Positions 30,738 through 39,542 of a stretch of DNA of 64,000 nucleotides are shown in pieces (positions within the stretch are counted from its first letter, which is position 1; the number at the start of each line of letters is the position of its first letter). Under the pieces are notes generated by a model. It was not told where the DNA came from, made no database searches, and saw nothing but the letters and a program-made list of their open reading frames with translations. A program made the position numbers and the translations under genes. The stretch is from Roseococcus sp. SDR (lineage in GTDB: Bacteria > Pseudomonadota > Alphaproteobacteria > Acetobacterales > Acetobacteraceae): assembly GCF_019083995.1 (NCBI RefSeq), contig NZ_JAHRCU010000005.1, positions 1 to 64,000 of the forward strand, written 5' to 3'.

Positions 30738-32281
30738 AGCCGCGCCTCCCAGAACATCGGATAGGCGGCGCGCGGCAGATCGCGCACCCGCTCGCGATAC
30801 CCGGCCGGGATGGTGAACTGCCCCCACATCACGGAAGGCACATGCGCCACCGCCGCCGTCTGGATCTCGGCCGCGATGCGCCGGCGGTTCGCGCCATCCG
30901 TCGCCAGCGCGAATTCCGTCAGCAGGCGCTGGATGTCGCGGTCGCAATCCCAGCCCGGATAATCCGCGCAGGTGTTGGAGACGTAGAAATTGGTGAGCGG
31001 CGAGAACATGTCCGTCCCGTTCGCGTAGACGGCGAAGATGTGCCACCCCTCGCGCCGCGCGCGGCGGGCCAGCAGCGTGCCCCAATCCATCACCTGCTCG
31101 GTCACGTTGAAGCCGGCCTGCTGCATGGACTGGATCATCACCTGCGCGGCCGTCTGGCTGATGCCGCCCGAGGTCGTCAGGAAGGCCAGCGGCTGCCCGC
31201 GATAGCTGCTGGCCGCCAGCATCCGCCGCGCCTCCGCCGGATCGAAGGCGGCCTGCGCCGCACCCCCCGCGCTGGAGAGCGGCGCATCGCACAGGAAGAA
31301 GGAGGGGCAGGGGGGTGCGCGGAACTGCGGCGGCACGCCGATCGCGGTCAGGATGCTCGCCTGGTCCACGCAGCGCCAGAGCACGCGGCGCACGGCCGGG
31401 TCGTCCATGGGGGCTGCCGCATGGTTGATGCGGAAATTGCCCTGGAACTGATGAATGCCGCCCAGCCCCTGCATCCGCACGCCCCGCGCGCGCTCGATGC
31501 GCGGCAGCAGGTCGAAGGGCAGGTACTGCATATAGTCCACCTCGCCCGCGATCAGGGCCGAGGCCCCCGTCGCCTGGTCCGGCATGACGCGGAGGTTGAT
31601 GCTGTCCAGATGCACGCGCTTGCCGCCCGCCAGGAAATCCGCCGGCTCGGCGCGCGGCACGTAATCGGCGAAACGCTCCAGCACCATCACATTGCCCGGG
31701 CGCCAATCGGCCGCACGGAAGCGGAAAGGCCCGCTGCCGATGATCTCGCGGATGCGTTGCTCCACCGGCACGGCGGCCAGCCGCGCCGGCAGGATCACGG
31801 GCAGCGGCGCATTGGGCTTGCCCAGCACATCGAGCACGAGCGGGAAGGGCCGCGAGAGCGTCAGGCGGAAACTGCGCGGATCGGTCGCCACCAGCTCCGC
31901 CTTCGCGGCCCAGAGCATGCGGCCCAGGCTGTCGCGCGGCGCCCAGCGCTCCAGGCTCGCGACGACATCGGCGGAGGTGACGGGCGCGCCGTCATGGAAC
32001 TTCAACCCATCGCGCAGCCGGAAGTTCCACACCAGGCCATCGGCGCTGGTCTCATGCGCCTCCACCATCTGCGGCTTGATCAGCCCCTGCCCATCCATGG
32101 CGTAGAGCGTGTCGAACACGTGCGTGGCGAAGGTGCGGGTGATGGCGGCCGTGGTGGAATGCGGGTCGAGGATCACCACCTCGCTCTCCAGCACCAGGTT
32201 CAGCGTGCCTGCCGCCCGCGCGGAAGGTGCGAGGAAAGGAAGAGCGAGGCCCGCCAGCCCCGCGCGCCGCGTGATGTTCAT
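30734..32281 (-). CDS. ABC transporter solute-binding protein, family 5 (peptide/opine type)
   Basis: The 515-aa periplasmic protein has a Tat-like signal (TRRAGLAGLALPFLAPSARAA) and the SBP_bac_5 pattern: ILDPHSTTAAITRTFATHVFDTLY, LVWNFRLRDGLKFHDGAPVTSADV and DYMQYLPFDLLPRI. Members bind peptides, opines, nickel or sugars. ATG 32281 with an upstream GAGAGG is preferred over GTG 32287. No permease or ATPase gene for it lies nearby, so the membrane part must be elsewhere. Coupling to the aminotransferase links import and transamination. Confidence 0.9.
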   Translation of the reverse strand: MNITRRAGLAGLALPFLAPSARAAGTLNLVLESEVVILDPHSTTAAITRTFATHVFDTLYAMDGQGLIKPQMVEAHETSADGLVWNFRLRDGLKFHDGAPVTSADVVASLERWAPRDSLGRMLWAAKAELVATDPRSFRLTLSRPFPLVLDVLGKPNAPLPVILPARLAAVPVEQRIREIIGSGPFRFRAADWRPGNVMVLERFADYVPRAEPADFLAGGKRVHLDSINLRVMPDQATGASALIAGEVDYMQYLPFDLLPRIERARGVRMQGLGGIHQFQGNFRINHAAAPMDDPAVRRVLWRCVDQASILTAIGVPPQFRAPPCPSFFLCDAPLSSAGGAAQAAFDPAEARRMLAASSYRGQPLAFLTTSGGISQTAAQVMIQSMQQAGFNVTEQVMDWGTLLARRARREGWHIFAVYANGTDMFSPLTNFYVSNTCADYPGWDCDRDIQRLLTEFALATDGANRRRIAAEIQTAAVAHVPSVMWGQFTIPAGYRERVRDLPRAAYPMFWEARL

Positions 32282-32361
32282 CGCCACCTCTCCCTGTTCG
32301 TTTCCGTCGGAAGCGTATTTGCTCTCCGCGCGGCACGTCCAGCGCCGTCAGGGGGAATGGA

Positions 32362-34656
32362 ATGGATTTCGCTGAGATGGCCCGGAACGCGCTGCCGCCG
32401 CTCGAGGGCACGCTGCACATCGCGGGGCTGCAAGGGCCGGTCGAGGTGCGGCGCGACGGCCTCGGCATCGCGCATATCCGCGCGGGCAGCGTGCGGGATG
32501 CTTTCTTCGCGCAGGGCTTTTGCCACGCGCAGGACCGCCTCTTCCAGATGGAGCTGAACCGCCGCCGCGCGCTCGGCCGCAGCGCCGAATGGCTGGGGGC
32601 AGGGGGTTTCGCCGCCGATGCCCTGGCCCGCCAGCTCGACGTCGCCGGCGCCAGCCAGCGCGACGCGGCGGCGTTGAGCGACGAAGCCCGCGCAATGATC
32701 GAGGCCTATGCCGCCGGCGTGAACGCCTTCATCGCGTCGGGCGTGCCGCGCGCCATCGAATACCAGCTCCTCGACGCCACGCCCGAGCCCTGGGAGGGCT
32801 GGCACAGCATCGCCGTGATGCGCCGCCTCGGCCTGCTCATGGGCTCGGTCTGGTTCAAGCTCTGGCGCGCCGCGGCCCTGCCCGTGGCGGGCGAGGCCGT
32901 GACCAGCCTGCGCTACGATGATGGCGGCGTGGACCTGCTCCTGCTGCCCCACGGCGCCGAGACGCAGCGCTGGCGCGCCGCGCTGGATGACCTCGCCCCC
33001 GCCGTCGCCGCGCTGATGGAAGCGGCCGCACCGGACGCGACCGGCGGCGGCAGCAACAACTGGGCGGTCTCCGCCGCGATGAGCACCACCGGCCGCCCCG
33101 TGCTGGCGGGCGATCCGCACCGCGTCTTCGAATTGCCGAACATGTACGCGCAAGGCCATCTCGCCTGCCCGGAATTCGACGTGATCGGTCTCACCGTCCC
33201 CGGCGTCCCTGGCTTTCCGCATTTCGCGCAGAATGGCCGCGTCGCCTGGTGCGTGACGCACGGCTTCGCCGACATCCATGACGTCTATGTGGAGCGCTTC
33301 GATGCAGGGGCGCAGCACGCGCTTTTCCAGGGCGCGTGGGAGCCGGTGCGCCGCCGCCGCGAGACCATCGCCATCCGCGGCGAAGCACCGCGCGAGATCG
33401 AGGTGCTGGAAACCCGCCACGGCCCCGTCATCGCCGGCGATCCGCTGAGGGGCCACGCCCTCACGCTCAAATCCGTGCAATTCGCCGAGACCGACCTCTC
33501 CTTCGACTGCCTCCCCCGCATGCTCCGCGCCGGGAGCGTGCCCGCGCTCTTCGAATCCACCCGCGGATGGGGGCTGATCGACCACAACCTCGTCGCCGCC
33601 GATACCCAGCACAGCATCGGCTGGCTGCTCCGCGCGCGCATCCCCAAGCGCGGGCGCGAAAACGGCTGGCTGCCCGTCCCCGGCTGGACCGGCGATCACG
33701 AATGGCAGGGCTGGATCGCGCATGAAGACATGCCCGTGCTGCACGACCCCGCGGGGGGCCTCATCGTCACCGCCAACAACCGCATCGTGGCCGAGGATTT
33801 TCCCGAGTATCTGCTGACCGATTGCCACCCGCCCTATCGCGCGCGGCGCGTCATGGCGCTGCTGCAGGAAGCCGCGCTGCGCAGCCCTAAGGGTGCGGCC
33901 ACCATCCACGCCGATGTGCAGTCCCAACCCGCGCGGGACTTCATCACGCGCCTCGCTGCAATCCGCTCTGAAGGCGCCGCCGAAGCCCTGCGTACCGAAC
34001 TCGCGGCCTGGGATGCGCGGATGGAGGCGCACTCCGTCTCCGCCGCGCGCTACATCGCCTTCCGCCTCGCGCTGACGCGCCGCTTCGCTCAAGTCAGTGG
34101 CCTCGGCGCGCTCGCCGGCCATCCCTGGCTCGCCCCTGCGCCGGGCGTCGCCCCGCTCACCCAGCTCTGGTGGGCGCTGCCCGCCCTGCTGCGCGCGGAT
34201 GATGCGAGCCTGCTCAACGGCACCGACTGGGACAGCCTGCTGCGCGAGGCGCTGACCGAAGCCGCCGCCGAGCTGCCATCGCAGCCCTGGGGCGAGCTGC
34301 ACCGCCCGCGCTTCACTCACCCACTCTCCGCGCTTTTCCCCGAAGCCGCCAGCGTGCTCGACCCGCCCTCCGAGCCCATCGGCGGCGATGGCGACACGGT
34401 CTTCGCCAATGGCCTGATCGCGCCGCTCGGTCCGCGCGCCCAATATGGCGCCCTCTCGCGCTACGCCTTCGATGTCGGCGCCTGGGAGAACAGCCGCTGG
34501 TCCGTCTTCCTGGGCGCCTCCGGCCATCCCGGCAGCCCGCACTACGCCGACCAGCACACAACATGGGCAGCCGCCCAAATGACGCCCATGCGCTACGCCT
34601 GGGAGCACATCGAAGCCGCGCAAACCCAGCTTCTCCACCCGGCCCGCGAAGGATAG
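32362..34656 (+). CDS. Penicillin acylase family Ntn hydrolase
   Basis: The 764-aa precursor of the penicillin amidase family would cut itself into alpha and beta chains. The beta-chain nucleophile is Ser231 in GGGSNNWAV, preceded by a spacer. Other family blocks are GIAHIRAGSVRDAFFAQGFCHAQDRLFQME, LAGDPHRVFELPNMYAQGHL and VPGVPGFPHFAQNGRVAWCVTH. It hydrolyses amides such as acyl-amino compounds or acyl-homoserine lactones; the substrate is unknown. It lacks the export signal typical of well-studied members, so it may be cytoplasmic. DUF1028, isochorismatase-like and amidase genes follow, forming an amide-hydrolysis cluster. Confidence 0.92.
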   Translation: MDFAEMARNALPPLEGTLHIAGLQGPVEVRRDGLGIAHIRAGSVRDAFFAQGFCHAQDRLFQMELNRRRALGRSAEWLGAGGFAADALARQLDVAGASQRDAAALSDEARAMIEAYAAGVNAFIASGVPRAIEYQLLDATPEPWEGWHSIAVMRRLGLLMGSVWFKLWRAAALPVAGEAVTSLRYDDGGVDLLLLPHGAETQRWRAALDDLAPAVAALMEAAAPDATGGGSNNWAVSAAMSTTGRPVLAGDPHRVFELPNMYAQGHLACPEFDVIGLTVPGVPGFPHFAQNGRVAWCVTHGFADIHDVYVERFDAGAQHALFQGAWEPVRRRRETIAIRGEAPREIEVLETRHGPVIAGDPLRGHALTLKSVQFAETDLSFDCLPRMLRAGSVPALFESTRGWGLIDHNLVAADTQHSIGWLLRARIPKRGRENGWLPVPGWTGDHEWQGWIAHEDMPVLHDPAGGLIVTANNRIVAEDFPEYLLTDCHPPYRARRVMALLQEAALRSPKGAATIHADVQSQPARDFITRLAAIRSEGAAEALRTELAAWDARMEAHSVSAARYIAFRLALTRRFAQVSGLGALAGHPWLAPAPGVAPLTQLWWALPALLRADDASLLNGTDWDSLLREALTEAAAELPSQPWGELHRPRFTHPLSALFPEAASVLDPPSEPIGGDGDTVFANGLIAPLGPRAQYGALSRYAFDVGAWENSRWSVFLGASGHPGSPHYADQHTTWAAAQMTPMRYAWEHIEAAQTQLLHPAREG

Positions 34657-34665
34657 CCTCGCACC

Positions 34666-35319
34666 ATGACCTACTCCCTGACCGCGCGCTGCGCCGTGAC
34701 CGGGGCCTTCGGCACCATCGTCACCTCCTCCTCCATCGCGACCGCTTCGCGCTGCGCCTGGGCCGGCCCGCTCGGCGCCGTCGCCACGCAGAACCTCTCG
34801 GACCCGGCCCTCGGCCCGCAGGGGCTGACCCTGCTGCGCCAGGGCCTCGGCGCCCAGGCGGTGCTGGAGACGCTGCTGAAATCCACCCGCGGCGTGGAGC
34901 ATCGCCAGGTGGCCGTGGTGGACCGCATGGGCGGCATCGCCTGGTTCTCCGGCGCCAAGGCCATGCCTGAGCACGCCGTTGCCATCGGGAAAGACTGCGT
35001 CTCCATGGGCAACCTGCTCGCCAACACCGGCGTGCCCCAGGCCATGGTGGATGCCTTCACCGCGAGCCACGGCGCGCCGCTCGCGGAGCGCCTGATGCAG
35101 GCCCTCGAAGCCGGGCTCGAAGCCGGCGGCGAATTCGATGATGAGCGCGGCGGCGGCATGCTGGTGGCCGACCGCTACGACTGGCCCGTCGTGGACCTCC
35201 GCGTGGATTGGCATGACGAACCGGTGGCGGAACTTCGCCGCCTCTGGACGCGCTACGCCCCGCAGCAGGCGGCCTATATCTCGCGCGCCCTAGATGCGGA
35301 GACGGCGCCGGGATTTTAA
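34666..35319 (+). CDS. DUF1028 family Ntn-hydrolase-like protein
   Basis: The 217-aa protein matches DUF1028: TYSLTARCAVTGAFGTIVTSSS at the N-terminus, GAVATQNLSDPALGPQGL and the RQVAVVDRMGGIAWFSG and ISMGN-like (VSMGNLLA) segments. The family has an Ntn-hydrolase-like fold and is often found next to amidase or amino-acid genes; no reaction is established. It begins nine bases after the penicillin acylase stop, so the two are probably one operon. A GC-rich set of inverted repeats follows. Confidence 0.88.
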   Translation: MTYSLTARCAVTGAFGTIVTSSSIATASRCAWAGPLGAVATQNLSDPALGPQGLTLLRQGLGAQAVLETLLKSTRGVEHRQVAVVDRMGGIAWFSGAKAMPEHAVAIGKDCVSMGNLLANTGVPQAMVDAFTASHGAPLAERLMQALEAGLEAGGEFDDERGGGMLVADRYDWPVVDLRVDWHDEPVAELRRLWTRYAPQQAAYISRALDAETAPGF

Positions 35320-35340
35320 GAAAAAGGGCCTCCGGCGGCT

Positions 35341-35439
35341 GGGGCCGAAAGGCCCCAGACCCCGATACCGCGCGGCATCCCGAAGTCAGCGCCAAGGAAT
35401 GGGGTCTGGGGCCCCGGCATGAGATCGCGATCCGCGATC
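35341..35439. terminator. Bidirectional terminator region between DUF1028 and isochorismatase-like genes
   Basis: Three inverted repeats fill this convergent gap: GGGGCC-GAAA-GGCCCC (35341-35356), a 13-bp pair GGCCCCAGACCCC (35351-35363) with GGGGTCTGGGGCC (35401-35413), and GATCGCG-ATC-CGCGATC (35423-35439). The first two share bases, so they are alternative folds. The left arm is identical over 16 bases to the sequence after the TIR-NACHT gene (129-144). Confidence 0.6.
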
Positions 35440-35452
35440 GCCGGATCACGCC

Positions 35453-36088
35453 CTACCGGCTGTTGCGCTGCCGCCAGGCGTCAATCGCCGCGATCATCTC
35501 ATCCGCGGTCGTGATGTCGGCATAGCGCCGGCCGACATCCTTCAGGTTCTGATCATGCGCCGCCTGGTCATGATCGCCCACGCAATCCTCCGGCACCTGC
35601 ACCCGGAAGCCGAGCGAGAAGGCGTCGATCACGCTGGCCCTGACGCAGCCCGAGGTGATGCAGCCCGTCACGATCACCGTATCCACCCGCTCCCGCGTCA
35701 GGATCGCGCCGGCCGCCGTGCCGAAGAAGATGGAGGGCGCGGTCTTGGTCAGCACCACATCCGGCTCCTCCGCCGCGATGCGCGGGTCGAGCGCGGTGGC
35801 GGGCGTGCCGCCCAGCAGCTCATGCACCGGCGCCACCTTCCAGCGCGGCGCGCCCTTGGGCCCGTCGAAGGCGACGACGCAGGCGATGATGGGCACGCCC
35901 GCCGCCTTGGCCGCGCGCATCAGCCGCGCCGTGTTCTCGACCGCGCGGTCCACCATCGGCGCGCCGCCCATGGGGAAGCCAGGGTCGGTGAAACCCGTCT
36001 GGAAATCCACGACGACGAGGCCGGGCTTCTCGCCGAAGCCCACGGGCAGCGCCCCATAGCCGCGTTCCTCGAAGACATCTGCGCTCAT
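35453..36088 (-). CDS. Isochorismatase-family cysteine hydrolase (carbamoylsarcosine-amidase-like)
   Basis: The 211-aa protein has the cysteine-hydrolase triad of the family: Asp in VVVDFQTGF, Lys in LTKTAPS, and Cys in VTGCITSGCVRAS with the preceding cis-peptide context. Closest by eye are N-carbamoylsarcosine amidases and maleamate amidohydrolases, which release ammonia from small amides. ATG 36088 is chosen because GGAGGG sits seven bases upstream; the 12-codon extension to 36124 has none. It is divergent from an amidase across about 100 bp, suggesting shared control. Confidence 0.88.
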   Translation of the reverse strand: MSADVFEERGYGALPVGFGEKPGLVVVDFQTGFTDPGFPMGGAPMVDRAVENTARLMRAAKAAGVPIIACVVAFDGPKGAPRWKVAPVHELLGGTPATALDPRIAAEEPDVVLTKTAPSIFFGTAAGAILTRERVDTVIVTGCITSGCVRASVIDAFSLGFRVQVPEDCVGDHDQAAHDQNLKDVGRRYADITTADEMIAAIDAWRQRNSR

Positions 36089-36191
36089 CGCCAAGCCCTC
36101 CACATGGAAGGCGCAGCCTCGCACAACGCCCGCGAAAATCCAGGGGCCGCATGATCTTCACCCGACGCGCGCGGCATGAGAGGCTGGCCGC

Positions 36192-37475
36192 ATGAGCCAT
36201 GTCCGTGATCCCGGCCGCATCCGCGACCTCTCCGCCGCCATCGCCAGCGGCGCCCTGACCTCCGAGGCGCTGGTGCGCCGCTGCCTCGATCGCATCGCGG
36301 AGGTGGATGGCGCCGTCCAGGCCTGGCTCGACGTGCTGGCCGGCGAGGCGCTGATCCAGGCCCGCGCGCTCGACAAGGAAGCGGTGAAGCGCGGCCCGCT
36401 GCACGGCATCCCCATCGCGGTGAAGGATGTGATCGATGTGCGCGGCCTGCCGACGCGCGCCTTCAGCCCGTCGCGCGCCGAGATCGCGCCCGCCACCGCC
36501 GATGCCACGGCCATCGCCCATCTGCGTGCGGCGGGTGCGGTGATCCTCGGCAAGGTGCACACCACCGAATACGCCTATTTCTCCCCCGCGCCGCCGACGC
36601 GAAACCCTTGGGACCTCACGCGCACGCCGGGCGGCTCCTCGGCCGGCTCGGGGGCCGCCGTCGCTTCGGGCGCGGTGCCGCTGGCACTCGGCACGCAGAC
36701 CGCGGGCTCGGTGAACCGCCCGGCGGCCTATACCGGGACGGGGGCCTTCAAGCCCTCCACCCTCTCCATCGGCGGCGTGGGCATCGTCCCGCTCGCGCCC
36801 TCCTTCGACACGCTGGGCGCCTTCGGCCAGACGGCGCAGGACGCGGCCTTCCTCGCCGCCGGCTATGCGGCGGATCACCTGGGCCTGCGCAACCCACCCT
36901 TCATCCCGCCCCGCATCGTGGTGCTGGAGGATGCGATGATCACGCGCCTCGCCCGGCCGGGCACGGCGGCCCGCGTGGCGGAGTTGGCGCAGCTTCTGGA
37001 AGGGGCGGGGCTGCCGCTCGCCACCGCCGCATCGCCCGTGCCGCTCGAGGGCATCCTCGCCACGCATCGGCGGGTGCTGCTGGCGGAGGCCGGGCGCACC
37101 TATGCGACGCTGCCGCGCCACCAGGTCTCGCCGCGCCTCGCCGCCGACATCGATGCCGGCCTCGCCATCACCGACGCCGCCTACCACGCCGCGCTTCGCG
37201 AACTGGCCCAGGCTCGCGCCGCCTTCTGGGCCGGCTTCGGCCAGACCGACCTGCTGCTGCTGCCCGCGGCCCCCGATGTGGCACCCGCCGATGGCACGAC
37301 GGGCGACCCTTCCTTCGTCATCCCGATGACGGCCTTGGGCGGTCCGATCGCGACATTGCGCGCGGGGCAGGATGGCGGGCTGCCGGTGGGTGCGCTGCTC
37401 TGCGCCGCACCCGGCGCCGATGCGCGGTTGGCGGGCTTCCTGTTCTCGGTCGTGGCGACGCAGCTCGATCTTTAG
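36192..37475 (+). CDS. Amidase signature family hydrolase
   Basis: The 427-aa amidase has the Ser-cisSer-Lys machinery: Lys in IPIAVKDVIDVRG, the Gly/Ser-rich GGSSAGSGAAVASGAVPLALGTQTAGSVNRPA with the nucleophile Ser in its second half, and a GTGAFKPS block. The domain is complete, though shorter than GatA. It acts on an unknown amide in the cytoplasm. It is divergent from the isochorismatase-like gene and convergent with the ABC transporter operon across the second four-hairpin element. Confidence 0.9.
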   Translation: MSHVRDPGRIRDLSAAIASGALTSEALVRRCLDRIAEVDGAVQAWLDVLAGEALIQARALDKEAVKRGPLHGIPIAVKDVIDVRGLPTRAFSPSRAEIAPATADATAIAHLRAAGAVILGKVHTTEYAYFSPAPPTRNPWDLTRTPGGSSAGSGAAVASGAVPLALGTQTAGSVNRPAAYTGTGAFKPSTLSIGGVGIVPLAPSFDTLGAFGQTAQDAAFLAAGYAADHLGLRNPPFIPPRIVVLEDAMITRLARPGTAARVAELAQLLEGAGLPLATAASPVPLEGILATHRRVLLAEAGRTYATLPRHQVSPRLAADIDAGLAITDAAYHAALRELAQARAAFWAGFGQTDLLLLPAAPDVAPADGTTGDPSFVIPMTALGGPIATLRAGQDGGLPVGALLCAAPGADARLAGFLFSVVATQLDL

Positions 37476-37499
37476 CCGACTGCTGAAGAAGGCCAAAAG

Positions 37500-37659
37500 A
37501 CGAAAGGGCTCCGCCCTCTCGTACTCTCCCGCCAAGGTGAAAACCTGCTTGGTTTTCACCAGTTTGTTGGATCTTCAATTGTTAAATTAAATCAAATACT
37601 TATCGGAGATGCAAGAAGCTGAGGTTCTTGCCGGGGTGTCCGAGGGGCTGGCCCCTCGG
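37500..37659. repeat. Four-hairpin intergenic element, copy B
   Basis: This is the homologue of the element at 24735-24875. The stems are ACGAAAGGGC-TCC-GCCCTCTCGT (37500-37522, one mismatch), GGTGAAAACC-N5-GGTTTTCACC (37536-37560), GCAAGAA-N7-TTCTTGC (37611-37631) and CCGAGGGGC-TG-GCCCCTCGG (37640-37659). The second stem has a different sequence from copy A yet pairs perfectly in both. It lies between the convergent amidase and ABC ATPase genes. Confidence 0.8.
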
Positions 37660-37687
37660 TCCCACAGCGGAGTTTTTCAGCCGCCTG

Positions 37688-38761
37688 TCAGGCCGGAAAG
37701 GCCACCGGCCGCGCGCCGTCAAATCCAACACGCAAGGCGGCCCCCACCGGCCAGCGCGCCATCGCCGCCTGGCCCGGCAGGCGCAGCATGAGGCGCCCGG
37801 CCGCGCCGCATTCCACCACCAGCTCCGCGCGGTCGCCCAGATAGGCGCGGCTGACGACGATGCCCTCCAGGCCCTCCCCCGCCACGATCGGGTGCAGATC
37901 CTCGGGCCGCAGATAGACCGAGACGGCGGCCCCCGGCGCCGCACCGCCCAGCGTCTCCGCCGGCACGATGAAGGCGAGGCCCGCCGCCTCCACCCGCGCC
38001 TCGGCTCCATCGCGCGCGATCAGCCGCCCCGGCAGCACCGTCGCATCGCCGATGAAGCCCGCGACGAAGGGATGCGCCGGGCGGCCATAGATCACCTCGG
38101 GCGTGTCGAGCTGCAGGATGCGCCCCTCGGACATCACGGCCACGCGGTCCGACATGGACATGGCCTCGCCCTGGTCATGGGTCACGAAGATGGTGGTGAC
38201 CCCGAGCCGTCGCTGGATCTCCTTCAGCTCCAGCTGCATCTCGGTGCGCAGATTGCGGTCGAGCGCCGAGAAGGGCTCGTCCAGCAGCAACAGGCGCGGG
38301 CGGATGACGAGCGCGCGGGCCAGCGCCACGCGCTGCTGCTGCCCGCCGGAGAGCTGCTTCGGCCGCCGGTCCGCCATGGCGGAAAGCCGCACCAGGCCCA
38401 GCGCCTCGGCCACGCGGGATGCTTCCTCCGATTTCGGCACGCCGCGCGCGCGCAGCCCGTAGCCCACATTGCGCGCCACATCCATGTGCGGAAACAGCGC
38501 ATAGGACTGGAACACCATGCCGAGGTCGCGCTCCCAGACCGGGAGCGTGGTGACGAGTTTCCCGCCGATGAAGATCTCGCCGGCATCCGCCTCCAGGAAG
38601 CCCGCGATGAGGTTGAGCAGCGTCGTCTTGCCGCAGCCGGAGGGGCCGAGCAGCGTGATGAACTCGCCATCCTGGACCTTCAGCCAGGCCTCATGCAGCG
38701 CGGTGACGGCGCCGAAGCGCTTGGTGACGCCTTCGAGGCGCAGGGCATCAGTGGCGGCCAT
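37688..38761 (-). CDS. ABC transporter ATPase, polyamine (PotA) type
   Basis: The 357-aa nucleotide-binding subunit has Walker A GPSGCGKTT, signature LSGGQQQRVALARAL, Walker B LLLLDEPFSALD, H-loop VTHDQGEA and a C-terminal TOBE domain. It energises uptake by the two permeases upstream. ATG 38761 (MAATDALRLEGVTKRFG) overlaps the permease stop by 14 bases; the ten-codon extension to 38791 looks artificial. It is last of the four transporter genes. Spermidine/putrescine-type specificity is by family resemblance only. Confidence 0.93.
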   Translation of the reverse strand: MAATDALRLEGVTKRFGAVTALHEAWLKVQDGEFITLLGPSGCGKTTLLNLIAGFLEADAGEIFIGGKLVTTLPVWERDLGMVFQSYALFPHMDVARNVGYGLRARGVPKSEEASRVAEALGLVRLSAMADRRPKQLSGGQQQRVALARALVIRPRLLLLDEPFSALDRNLRTEMQLELKEIQRRLGVTTIFVTHDQGEAMSMSDRVAVMSEGRILQLDTPEVIYGRPAHPFVAGFIGDATVLPGRLIARDGAEARVEAAGLAFIVPAETLGGAAPGAAVSVYLRPEDLHPIVAGEGLEGIVVSRAYLGDRAELVVECGAAGRLMLRLPGQAAMARWPVGAALRVGFDGARPVAFPA

Positions 38762-39542
38762 CTTCAGTCCCCAGGATGCGGCCAAGGCCAAGGAAGCGAT
38801 TGGCGATGACGAGCAGGATGGTCGTCAGCAGGATGTAGAGCGCCGAGATCGCCGCCATCGAAGGGTCGGCATATTCGCGCACGTAGTTGTACATCGCGAC
38901 CGGCAGCGTCTGTGTGCGTTGTGACGTGACAAACAGTGAGGCGGTGAATTCGTTGAAGGAGAGGATGGCGGCGAAGAGCCACCCACCCGCGAGGCCGGGT
39001 GCCAGGGCCGGCAGCGTCACCGTCCAGATCACGCGCCCCGGCTTCGCGCCGAGCGAGAGGGCGGCCTGCTCCAGCCGCGGATCGATGTTCTTCAGTGAGA
39101 CATAGAGGCTGCGCAGCACGAAGGGCAGCACCAGCACCACATGCGCCAGGATCACCACGGGCCAGCCGCGCGACTGACCGATCTGCGCGGCCAGGATCAG
39201 CGCGCCGAGGCCGATGGTGAAATGCGGGATGGCCAGCGGCGCCAGCAACAGCGCCTCCAGCGTGGCCTTGCCGCGGAAGCTGTAGCGATCCATCGCATAG
39301 GCGGCCATGGAGCCGATCACGATCGAGATGGTGGAGGCGATGGCGGCGACGAAGACGCTATGCGCGAAGCCGATGCGGAAATCCTCGTAGTTCAGCGCGC
39401 GTTCGAACCAGCGCCAGGAGAAGCCCTGGGGCGGGAAGGCGATGATGGGCCGCGGCTCGAAGGCTGCGACGATGGCGACGGCGGCCGGCATGATCACGAA
39501 GGCCAGCAGCAGCAGCACCAGCAGGCGGAAGGCCAGGATCAC
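38748..39542 (-). CDS. ABC transporter permease (PotC type)
   Basis: The 264-aa inner-membrane permease has about six helices, starting LAFRLLVLLLLAFVIMPAAVAIVAAF. The EAA-like loop that docks with the ATPase is in AALSLGAKPGRVIWTVTLPALAPGLAGG. It overlaps the preceding permease by four bases (ATGA-type coupling) and the following ATPase gene by 14, so the transporter subunits are translated together. Confidence 0.92.
   Translation of the reverse strand: MILAFRLLVLLLLAFVIMPAAVAIVAAFEPRPIIAFPPQGFSWRWFERALNYEDFRIGFAHSVFVAAIASTISIVIGSMAAYAMDRYSFRGKATLEALLLAPLAIPHFTIGLGALILAAQIGQSRGWPVVILAHVVLVLPFVLRSLYVSLKNIDPRLEQAALSLGAKPGRVIWTVTLPALAPGLAGGWLFAAILSFNEFTASLFVTSQRTQTLPVAMYNYVREYADPSMAAISALYILLTTILLVIANRFLGLGRILGTEDGRH

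Noticed and set aside
30738-31706. Upstream extension of the aminotransferase frame
   Set aside because: It lies antisense-like over the solute-binding gene in another frame; the TTG with GGAGG at 30737 gives the normal family length.
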